In this document: positions 1-5,227 of the stretch, in pieces
Layout: the number at the start of each line of letters is the position of its first letter
Numbering within the stretch: the first letter of the stretch is position 1
Source of the DNA: Bacteroidales bacterium
Lineage (GTDB): Bacteria; Bacteroidota; Bacteroidia; Bacteroidales; Lentimicrobiaceae
NCBI GenBank assembly: GCA_022837485.1
Contig: JALHHH010000111.1
Coordinates: 1 to 5,301 of the forward strand
Length of the DNA: 5,301 nucleotides
Reading direction: 5' to 3'
Notes under the pieces: generated by a model
Seen by the model: the letters and a program-made list of their open reading frames with translations, nothing else
What the model was told of the DNA's origin: nothing
Database searches by the model: none
Translations under genes and position numbers: made by a program

Positions 1-35
1 AAATCCACACAGCTCAGCTCCCGATTCCGGCTTTG

Positions 36-2267
36 TTACTTAAGGCTGTACCTTATACCGGCATAGAACATCCGTCCTAACAGTGGCCCCCAGATCATGC
101 CGGCATCAAAACCCGGCTCAAACGGGCGATCGGGCTGCAACACCGGATGATGCTGCATAAAATTGGTAAGATTCTCTCCTCCGATGTAAGCATCCCATTT
201 TTTAAACTTGCGCGTAACCTGAGCGTGTATGGTGATGTAATCGGGGGAATAATCCCCGTACCCGGCATGCGCCAGATGTGGCACGTTTAAAGGAAGACGC
301 GTACGTCCGTTATACTGCGAAGTAAAATCAAACTTCCACTTTTCGAAACGTGTAGCATACGACATGGTAAACAACCCTTTGTGACGACTTACCATAGGCC
401 GCACGCGCAATTCACCGGCAGTTGTGGCCTTAACATCGTTGAGCCTGTATGCTGCTGTCATGTCAAAACCCTCGAACAACCGGGCTTCCAGGTTGAGCTG
501 AAAACTGTTAGAATACGACTCCCCGTCAAGATTGTAAACCACAATACGATCGAACGACTGATCGAGGTCAAGAATAAGCTGATTGACGAAATCGGTACGG
601 TAATAATCGGCCGATATCGTCATCTCACGCTTTCCGCCAAGCGAGATGGTCTGTGTAAGGTTAATACCATAATTAACAGCTTCTTCTATCCTGAAATCTT
701 CCCGAAAGATAAGCTGACGAGCGCTTACCAGCATTCCGGTATTCTCGGCGAGTATAGAGGCGCTGCGGTAACCCTTACCTGCCGATCCTCTGAGCACTGT
801 ATGCTCAAAAATATTGATTTTAAAGTGAATACGTGGTGTTATAAGTGTTCCGTACAGGCTGTGATGATCGGCGCGAATGCCTGCAATAAGGCTGAGCTTA
901 TCGCTCGGATTGTAGGTATACTGCGCGAAAATACCCGGTACTGTTTCGGTACGGTTGAAGGTGGTATCGCCGTATGTTTCACGATAATCGTCAGCCATAA
1001 GACTGAGACCGGCATTATAGGTATGCGCGGGATTCCTTATTTGCGACTGAAAGATGGCGTTCCCATAAAATCCGAGCTGGCGTGCATCGTACGCTGAACG
1101 ACCAAACAGTGCGTCCTGCTCGTGGTACAATCCACTGAAGATAAGACCCAGACTTGTATTTGGCATGCTGTTGAAGACAAATCCCGTTTTGTCGTAAAGC
1201 TGGAGCCTCCGGGTTGTCATATTCATAACGTACCTGCCTTCGGCAGTCGCTTCTTCCGATGTCCGGTTCATCAGCTGCCCCCCCTGACGATCGTCGTACA
1301 GGAAATTGATGCCAAATTTGGATTCGGTAACACCGTGCTTTTCATAACTCCAGCGGTTCGAAAGGTTGACCTGCTTTGTCAAAGGCTGATCCAGAAATCC
1401 GTCACCGTTCATATCGATGCGGCTGGCCTGGGTGGAGACGTGTCCGAGCACCATTGTACTCAGCCTGTCTTCCTGCAGCACGTGAGAGGCATGAGCATTA
1501 AGTTCATAACGGCCTTCGTTGTTGGCGTATGCATTCAGAAACAGCCGTTCACTGTCCCAGGGCTTGCGGAACTCTGCGTTTATCTGTCCGGTGGTAGACT
1601 CATAACCGTTAACAACCGAAGAGGTTCCTTTTGAAATCTGAATAGATTCCATCCATGTTCCCGGAATGTAGGTAAGCCCGAAAGCCGAGCCTAGTCCCCG
1701 GGTAAACGGGATATTTTCCACCATCAGCTGGCTGTAGATACCGGCAAGACCAAGCATCTGGATCTGGCGGGCGCCGGTAACGGCATCAGCGTAGCCAACA
1801 TCAACCGTGGCATTGTTCTCGAAGCTCTCCGATAGATTGCAGCAGGCCAGTTTCTGAAGACCGGCAGTAGTAATAACTTCCGTTTTAATGGGTTTAATAC
1901 CCGAAATAAAACTACCGGCCATGCGTTCGCGGATTTCAACCCCGCCAAGCTCTGCACCAGGTTGCAGGGTAACGCTCACCTGATTCTGTCCGGGTTCAAG
2001 TATAAGGGTATCGTTAACGTAACCGATAAAACTGAATACAAGACGATTCAGTTGGTTATCGTGACGATCGATCTTGAATTTTCCATTCTCATCGCTGGTA
2101 GTACCGTGCTGGGTACCAATCCAGTACACGTTTGCAAAGGGCAAGGCTTCCTGCCGCCCCTTCTCATTAATTCCGCTTACCTTTCCGGTAACCGGTTTTT
2201 GTGCATACAGCACATTGCCTGAAAGAACTGCAAAAAGCAGCGCCAGGACAAAAACAATAACTCTCAT
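36..2267 (-). CDS. TonB-dependent outer-membrane receptor with carboxypeptidase-regulatory-like N-terminal domain
   Basis: A 743-residue protein of normal full length for a TonB-dependent receptor, which takes up a ligand across the outer membrane using TonB/ExbB/ExbD energy. In order: signal peptide (about 1-22, cleavage near YA/Q), a carboxypeptidase-regulatory-like beta-sandwich (about 26-105, with PFANVYWIGTQHGTTSDENG and a FIGY turn), a plug domain (about 120-235, with ACCNLSESFE at 141-150, DAVTG and GYESTTGQIN), then a beta-barrel ending in YAGIRYSLK. An Asp-rich loop, DMNGDGFLDQ (285-294), resembles a calcium-binding loop. The CC-containing plug motif is characteristic of a Bacteroidota receptor subgroup that I recall near HYC_CC_PP proteins and heavy-metal genes, so a copper or other metal ligand is plausible but inferred. 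The ATG start is supported by GGAGG eight bases upstream. It lies downstream of the small Cys-rich gene and is probably co-transcribed with it. Family is certain; ligand is not. Confidence 0.95.
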   Translation of the reverse strand: MRVIVFVLALLFAVLSGNVLYAQKPVTGKVSGINEKGRQEALPFANVYWIGTQHGTTSDENGKFKIDRHDNQLNRLVFSFIGYVNDTLILEPGQNQVSVTLQPGAELGGVEIRERMAGSFISGIKPIKTEVITTAGLQKLACCNLSESFENNATVDVGYADAVTGARQIQMLGLAGIYSQLMVENIPFTRGLGSAFGLTYIPGTWMESIQISKGTSSVVNGYESTTGQINAEFRKPWDSERLFLNAYANNEGRYELNAHASHVLQEDRLSTMVLGHVSTQASRIDMNGDGFLDQPLTKQVNLSNRWSYEKHGVTESKFGINFLYDDRQGGQLMNRTSEEATAEGRYVMNMTTRRLQLYDKTGFVFNSMPNTSLGLIFSGLYHEQDALFGRSAYDARQLGFYGNAIFQSQIRNPAHTYNAGLSLMADDYRETYGDTTFNRTETVPGIFAQYTYNPSDKLSLIAGIRADHHSLYGTLITPRIHFKINIFEHTVLRGSAGKGYRSASILAENTGMLVSARQLIFREDFRIEEAVNYGINLTQTISLGGKREMTISADYYRTDFVNQLILDLDQSFDRIVVYNLDGESYSNSFQLNLEARLFEGFDMTAAYRLNDVKATTAGELRVRPMVSRHKGLFTMSYATRFEKWKFDFTSQYNGRTRLPLNVPHLAHAGYGDYSPDYITIHAQVTRKFKKWDAYIGGENLTNFMQHHPVLQPDRPFEPGFDAGMIWGPLLGRMFYAGIRYSLK

Positions 2268-2275
2268 TGAAATTT

Positions 2276-2280
2276 CCTCC
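2276..2280 (-). promoter_or_regulatory. Shine-Dalgarno site of the TonB receptor gene
   Basis: The minus strand reads GGAGG eight bases before the ATG at 2265-2267. Strong Shine-Dalgarno sequences are not general in Bacteroidota, and neither other start in this window with a visible leader (2813, 3221) has one. It fixes the receptor start and suggests efficient independent translation initiation within the two-gene message. Confidence 0.6.
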
Positions 2281-2311
2281 GTAGTTAATTAGTTGACTGA
2301 GTTAAAAATGT

Positions 2312-2338
2312 GCCCGAAAGGCATGAGAAACCCATGCC
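2312..2338 (-). promoter_or_regulatory. Intercistronic hairpins, possible processing or attenuation site
   Basis: Between the two genes the minus strand contains GGCATG, a 7-base loop and CATGCC (arms 2333-2338 and 2320-2325). The second arm overlaps a smaller hairpin, TGCC-TTTCG-GGCA (2312-2324), which is followed by ACATTTTT. The two structures share bases and cannot form together. The second, with its T run, could act as a weak terminator or a stabilising stem that sets different levels of the two proteins. The stems are short, so function is uncertain. Confidence 0.25.
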
Positions 2339-2360
2339 GGTAAACACCTTAACGCAGACA

Positions 2361-2813
2361 TCATAAACGGAGATTGGAAAGTCGCAGCCAGGGATCAGGG
2401 CCAGGCGGCGAATGGCTTAGCTGAGTGTATAAACGCTTAAGGAAAAACGAATTCGCGGGTTCTGGGTTAACAATTCCCGGAAGTATGATTTCGCTGGCAA
2501 CCAATGGACTATAATCATGGGATGCCAGGTAATCGAGGACTATCTTTACATAAATCCGTGAATCCGAGCAGCACGTCTGACCGTCGATAAAAGTATGGTG
2601 TGTGCAATGCCCGGGGTGAGCCACATCGCAGGCAGGGGCTTTATGCTCAACAAAAACGGAGGGCGACGAATGGCAGCATGCATCATACCCGTCGAGGCTG
2701 TAGCCGGTTGTCTCCATGCTACGGCAATGGTGCACGAACACCATAACGCCGCTGACAGGCACCAGAAAGGCCGCCAGCGCAAAGAGAACCAAAATACGCC
2801 TGATCGTTTTCAT
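2361..2813 (-). CDS. HYC_CC_PP-type small Cys/His-rich secreted or membrane protein, likely metal-associated
   Basis: A 150-residue protein. An N-terminal hydrophobic stretch (about 5-27) is a signal peptide or single membrane anchor, so most of the chain should be periplasmic or outside. It carries HHC (28-30), CCH (46-48), a His/Cys cluster at 62-73 (C62, H66, H69, C70, H72, H73), CC (81-82) and a C-terminal PPGPDPW (136-142). The order HxC, CC, PP matches the small Bacteroidota family named HYC_CC_PP, which has no assigned reaction. The ligand-rich residues suggest metal binding, possibly copper; this is inference. The frame stays open upstream to an ATG at 2909, but I chose the ATG at 2813. 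It starts MKTIRR just before the hydrophobic segment, and a TAnnTTTG promoter element lies at 2832-2839, inside the longer version. It precedes the TonB receptor on the same strand by 93 bp, consistent with one operon. Confidence 0.8.
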   Translation of the reverse strand: MKTIRRILVLFALAAFLVPVSGVMVFVHHCRSMETTGYSLDGYDACCHSSPSVFVEHKAPACDVAHPGHCTHHTFIDGQTCCSDSRIYVKIVLDYLASHDYSPLVASEIILPGIVNPEPANSFFLKRLYTQLSHSPPGPDPWLRLSNLRL

Positions 2814-2831
2814 ACAGTATTTTATGGACTG

Positions 2832-2839
2832 CAAAATTA
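2832..2839 (-). promoter_or_regulatory. Bacteroidota-type -7 promoter element for the Cys-rich protein / TonB receptor unit
   Basis: The minus strand reads TAATTTTG, an exact match to TAnnTTTG. Transcription would start near 2825, leaving a leader of roughly 12 bases before the ATG at 2813. No TTG is seen at the usual -33 distance (the sequence there is GTGTTTT), so the promoter is either weak at that box or needs an activator. No operator could be recognised. Confidence 0.4.
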
Positions 2840-3137
2840 CAAAACGAAACATTAAAACACCGGAGTTTATGAAATAATTAACACTTCTGCTGAATTCACT
2901 TATAATCATACAACTGTCGCCGGACTATTGCGGCAATCCAAATCTCCATAAGTTTCCAAAATAATTTATAGATAATAGATACATGTGTTTTACATTTACC
3001 AAGCAGCAATTCACGTCAATAGCATACAACCCTAATAAATGGAGCGAAATAATACTTTTAATTAAGTCCGCCTGGAACTGTTCAGAGAAGAAAAAGTGCT
3101 ACAATATTGAAAAGCCGCCCGACAGATATTACATCTT
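2840..3137. other. Intergenic region between divergent genes
   Basis: An AT-rich stretch between the minus-strand promoter at 2832-2839 and the plus-strand promoter starting at 3138. I see no RNA gene, no strong hairpin and no known motif. One 54-codon open frame on the plus strand (2983-3147, starting MCFTFTK) has no ribosome binding site or recognisable homology, and it runs into the promoter of the next gene, so it is not called as a gene. Confidence 0.5.
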
Positions 3138-3168
3138 TTTGCTATAATCGGGTCTTTACGTACCTTTA
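3138..3168 (+). promoter_or_regulatory. Bacteroidota-type promoter of the barrel-protein gene
   Basis: TTTG at 3138-3141, then 19 bases, then TACCTTTA at 3161-3168. This is one mismatch from TAnnTTTG at the spacing expected for the Bacteroidota housekeeping sigma factor. Transcription would begin around 3175, giving a leader of about 45 bases that is A/T-rich and lacks a Shine-Dalgarno sequence. Confidence 0.5.
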
Positions 3169-3220
3169 CCCGTCGGCATCACTCAAGCTATCATTTTAAA
3201 AAGCTTCAAATCAAGACATT

Positions 3221-3826
3221 ATGAAGAAATCACTCCAATTTTCCAAAATTACTGGCATCATTGCAATTGCAGTTGTTATTAACACTAGTTCTTATGCTCA
3301 GCCTTCTGTTAAAAACACAGCATACATCGTAAAAATCTCTGGTGACACCATCAGGGAATGCGAGATCAGGGAATCGTACAGAATGACAAATGAGGATAAA
3401 GTAACCTATATATATAACGATGCAGAGCTGAGCATCCCATCCAAAGACCTGAGGTCGTATTACAATGGCAACGATCTATTCGAAACAGAATTATTGGAGC
3501 GTGAAAATAAACATGTTTTAATCAGCTACACAGTTGGTGGAACAAGTTATTTAGGTCAATCTATTTCTACAAAAGGCGAGATTAGTTTTTATATAAAGAT
3601 AATAGACCAGGGTTTGGTTGTAAACTTAGCAGACCACAAGTACAATCTGCTGCCGGTTTTAAAAAGCGTACTGCCCGATTTTGATGCATTTTACAGTACC
3701 CGCAACGAGAGAATTTATTATGATTACAAATCACTGGCAGAATTAATAACAGCATACAATGCTTTTAAAGATCCGTCCCTTTTCATCCCCGAAATCTTAC
3801 TCTTGTTGAAGACAACTCGGTTCTGA
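3221..3826 (+). CDS. N-terminal part of a frameshifted outer-membrane beta-barrel protein (hypothetical)
   Basis: A 201-residue frame starting with a clear signal peptide (MKKSLQ, hydrophobic 11-20, cleavage after A26). It is followed by a periplasmic beta-rich region (about 33-150) opening with AYIVKISGDTI, and a helical stretch ending KSLAELITAYNAF (170-182). This layout is known in many uncharacterised Bacteroidota proteins in which the soluble domain precedes a small outer-membrane barrel. The last residues (about 187-201, IPEILLLLKTTRF) do not look like family sequence. The expected barrel continues at once in the frame one base back (to 4293), so this is probably one gene with a one-base loss between about 3769 and 3828. 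Genuine mutation and sequencing error cannot be told apart here. As it stands the product would be a secreted stub without its barrel. Function is unknown. The region is more AT-rich than the TonB receptor gene. Confidence 0.65.
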   Translation: MKKSLQFSKITGIIAIAVVINTSSYAQPSVKNTAYIVKISGDTIRECEIRESYRMTNEDKVTYIYNDAELSIPSKDLRSYYNGNDLFETELLERENKHVLISYTVGGTSYLGQSISTKGEISFYIKIIDQGLVVNLADHKYNLLPVLKSVLPDFDAFYSTRNERIYYDYKSLAELITAYNAFKDPSLFIPEILLLLKTTRF

Positions 3827-4293
3827 ACGGCAAATTAAATTATTCGTTCGGATTAAATTATCAGCAGTTCTACACCCGCCGGACTTCCTTGAATGTAGCT
3901 TTGCTCTATAATGATTTCAGCTTTACAGGAAGCACTGGAGATGCAGATATTAAGTCGATAAGCTTTAATCCCTGCATAGGCTACAGTGCAATTAAAAATC
4001 CCAAATTTGACATAATTTTGAAAGGCGGCTTAAATATATTATATAACACTGGAAGCAATTTAAGGATTAAAGAAGATAATTCTGAATTAGACATTAGCGG
4101 AATTGATCTCGGGTCTCAGCTAGGCGTAGAATTTCTTTATTTGAATAAATACAGTGTATTTGCTAATTATTTATATTACAAAATGAAGACAGAAGAAGGC
4201 CGGAGATTTTTAATAAATGATGTTGTTGAAACCAAATCGAATCTTTTTCAGGTTGGAATTATTTACTATTTTAAGAGAATCTACTCTATGTAG
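3769..4293 (+). pseudogene. C-terminal beta-barrel part of the frameshifted outer-membrane protein
   Basis: This frame is open from 3769 (just after an in-frame stop at 3766-3768) to the stop at 4291-4293. It has no ATG until near the end (4182) and only a TTG at 3889 inside barrel sequence, so it has no credible start of its own. It encodes repeated amphipathic strands, among them KLNYSFGLNY, SLNVALLYNDFSF, FDIILKGGLNILYN, LGVEFLYLNKYSVFANYLYY and FQVGIIYYFKRIY, which is the pattern of a small outer-membrane barrel of roughly eight strands. Read together with the frame starting at 3221, the total is 1073 bases, one short of a whole number of codons. Restoring one base would give about 357 residues. 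Candidate slip points are the T4 and C4 runs in CCCTTTTCATCCCC (3777-3790). No classical X XXY YYZ slippery heptamer is in register. The ligand or role of the intact protein is unknown. Confidence 0.65.
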
Positions 4294-4338
4294 AGGGTTT
4301 TGGATGATAATACCTCAACGAGACTATTTCTGCAATTT

Positions 4339-4367
4339 AAGTTGCAGTTCAGCCTAAACTGCAACTT
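4339..4367 (+). terminator. Hairpin downstream of the barrel-protein gene, probable terminator
   Basis: A perfect 11-bp stem (AAGTTGCAGTT / AACTGCAACTT) with a 7-base loop, 45 bases after the stop at 4293. The following T tract is short and broken (TCTTACGG), so termination may be inefficient. The upstream CTGCAA at 4330-4335 could pair with TTGCAG (4342-4347) instead, giving a weaker competing stem. Confidence 0.45.
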
Positions 4368-4509
4368 TCTTACGGTAACGGCACATCAGCATTCAGGGGT
4401 ATGCAGGCTTATCTGTGCAATTAAAAACCGGCTGAGCTATTTTGGATAATTGAAAATGCCCCAATACAAATAGATCAAATTACACGAAAACAATACTATA
4501 AACCGCAGA

Positions 4510-4562
4510 TTCCGGAAAAAACAAAGAGGCTTCGTTATGAAGCCTCTTTGTTTTTTCCGGAA
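4510..4562. terminator. Bidirectional intrinsic terminator, perfect 24-bp stem
   Basis: Arms 4510-4533 and 4539-4562 are exact reverse complements around the loop GTTAT. The core GAGGCTTC/GAAGCCTC is flanked by A6 on the left and T6 on the right, so it reads as a rho-independent terminator in both directions. It lies immediately 3' of the tRNA-His fragment on the minus strand, the position of a native tRNA terminator. On the other side it closes the region downstream of the plus-strand barrel gene. Confidence 0.85.
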
Positions 4563-4573
4563 AATCCGGTTCG

Positions 4574-4618
4574 GGTGAATGATGGGATTCGAACCCACGA
4601 CCCTCAGAACCACAATCT
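4574..4618 (-). other. 3' fragment of tRNA-His (anticodon GTG), probable attachment site of an integrated element
   Basis: Reading the minus strand, the 3' part of a tRNA is intact. It has anticodon loop TTGTGGT (4609-4615, anticodon GTG at 4611-4613), 3' anticodon stem TCTGA, variable loop GGGTC, T stem-loop GTGGG-TTCGAAT-CCCAT (4582-4598), acceptor 3' strand CATTCAC (4575-4581) and C73 (4574), the discriminator typical of tRNA-His. On the 5' side only three bases of the anticodon stem match before the sequence diverges at 4619. No D arm or matching acceptor 5' strand (GTGAATG) follows, so this is not a working tRNA. Tyrosine integrases commonly cross over in the anticodon loop, rebuilding the tRNA at one end of the element and leaving a 3' copy at the other. 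The native-looking terminator on the low-coordinate side implies chromosome to the left and element to the right. Confidence 0.75.
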
Positions 4619-4676
4619 CTGACTAATTTAATCTAATATGCTGCTTATCTGTTATTTATAAAGGCTATTAAATATT

Positions 4677-4694
4677 GTGGGGAGATAGTGGGGA
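4677..4694 (+). repeat. GTGGGGA direct repeat near the att site
   Basis: Two exact copies of GTGGGGA (4677-4683 and 4688-4694) start 11 bases apart, about one helical turn, in otherwise AT-rich DNA 60-75 bases inside the presumed element. The spacing and location resemble arm-type or accessory-factor sites used by tyrosine integrases. The sequence alone does not prove this. Confidence 0.35.
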
Positions 4695-4734
4695 AATATA
4701 TTTTATTCAGCGAGTAATATTACCCGGATTTTGC

Positions 4735-4812
4735 ATTTCAGAAATTTTGCAAAAATTGCTGAAAGAAAAGTTGAAAAAAGTGCTACCCAAAAGTGCCGTC
4801 GGACAGGCGCTT
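4735..4812 (+). pseudogene. Fragment resembling IS66 transposase TnpC, inverted relative to tnpA/tnpB
   Basis: The plus strand encodes a 26-residue stretch (ISEILQKLLKEKLKK, then VLPKSAVGQAL). It resembles the segment of IS66-family transposases (DDE_Tnp_IS66) just before the conserved YALNQW region, where a helix leads into LPKSxxGxAL. The match stops after QAL at 4812, and the next residues (VKQDKTT) are antisense to tnpB. In an intact IS66, tnpC lies downstream of tnpB on the same strand. Here it is on the opposite strand and meets tnpB tail to tail. It could also be a chance antisense reading; I favour a real remnant because the ungapped motif is long. Confidence 0.4.
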
Positions 4813-5013
4813 GTAAAACAAGACAAAACCACCAGGCTCCCATTTGAACAATTTCAGCCTGTTACGGGGCTTGTTCACGAATATGTATACATCGCTACTC
4901 ATGGGGTTTTGCTTCAGCCGGCCCTCAACCAACCCACAAAATCCGTCAAAGCTTTTGCGCATATCGGTTGGCTCATGGTACATGAAATACTGTGCCGCAC
5001 CAAGGGTAAACAT
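4783..5013 (-). pseudogene. tnpB: IS66 family accessory protein TnpB, C-terminally truncated
   Basis: A 76-residue frame with the family hallmarks: DMRKSFDGFCGLV (17-29), DVYIFVNKPRNRLKLFKWEP (41-60) and GFVLFYKRL (62-70). TnpB is an accessory protein of about 115 residues needed for IS66 transposition; its biochemical role is unclear. The N-terminus is intact (MFTLGAAQYFMYHEP), but the chain stops after SDGTFG. The usual C-terminal third, with its ISW-like segment and basic RKRY tail, is missing, and no other minus-strand frame below 4783 restores it. The ATG lies one base after the tnpA stop, the normal coupled arrangement. The truncation point coincides with the inverted TnpC-like sequence, so a rearrangement rather than a point mutation probably removed the end. 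Confidence 0.85.
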
Positions 5014-5014
5014 T

Positions 5015-5227
5015 TCAGAAAAGGTGAACTAATGTCCGAAATATATTTACCGGTGTATGTTGGGGGAGCGTGAGCTCTACTCCGTTTGGAAACCGCAATC
5101 CGAATGACTGACCAGTATGGCCACCTATTTGTATGAAATCAGGGAGTTCATCGGATGTCACCTTTTGTTTGCGGATCCAGTATCTTAACTTCGATAGTTT
5201 AATCCTGACTTCTGACACTTTTGGCAA
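5015..5227 (-). pseudogene. tnpA: IS66 family TnpA (ORF1), N-terminally incomplete
   Basis: The frame contains KLRYWIRKQK (about 13-22), then SDELPDFIQIGG and the C-terminal LRFPNGVELTLPQHTPVNIF. This is the pattern of Bacteroidota IS66 ORF1 proteins, small DNA-binding accessory factors with an N-terminal helix-turn-helix. The last HTH helix (YWIRKQK) is present but the preceding part is not. The open frame reaches back only to a TAA at 5258-5260, with TAG directly before it, and contains no ATG, only TTG (5227) and GTG (5218) codons. The normal length is roughly 90-130 residues, so about 30 N-terminal residues appear lost or frameshifted. It ends one base before tnpB. Confidence 0.7.

Noticed and set aside
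381..1634. Two long plus-strand open frames (381-1097 and 1122-1634)
   Set aside because: Both lie wholly antisense to the TonB receptor, contain no recognisable domain and are shadows of its codon pattern.
2268..2360. Cobalamin riboswitch upstream of the TonB receptor
   Set aside because: The gap is only 93 bases and lacks the B12-box and other conserved riboswitch elements; only small hairpins are present.
2983..3147. A 54-codon plus-strand open frame (MCFTFTKQQF...) in the divergent intergenic region
   Set aside because: No Shine-Dalgarno, no promoter at a sensible distance and no recognisable motif. Its end overlaps the promoter of the gene at 3221.
3769..3828. Programmed -1 ribosomal frameshifting in the barrel gene
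   Set aside because: No X XXY YYZ slippery heptamer in the zero frame and no obvious downstream stem; the codons at the site (TCC CTT TTC) do not re-pair well one base back. A mutation or sequencing error is simpler.
4574..4640. A complete tRNA gene on the minus strand
   Set aside because: The D arm and acceptor 5' strand are missing. Bases beyond 4618 cannot pair with the acceptor 3' strand CATTCAC, so it is only a fragment.
4745..4765. TTTTGCAAAA palindrome as an operator or dif-like site
   Set aside because: It is a short, A/T-dominated palindrome with no similarity to the dif consensus, and it lies within the TnpC-like reading frame.
4675..5073. A 132-residue plus-strand open frame starting at TTG 4675
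   Set aside because: From about 4813 onward it is the antisense of tnpB and the end of tnpA, whose protein motifs are clear on the minus strand. Only its 4735-4812 part is kept, as a possible TnpC remnant.
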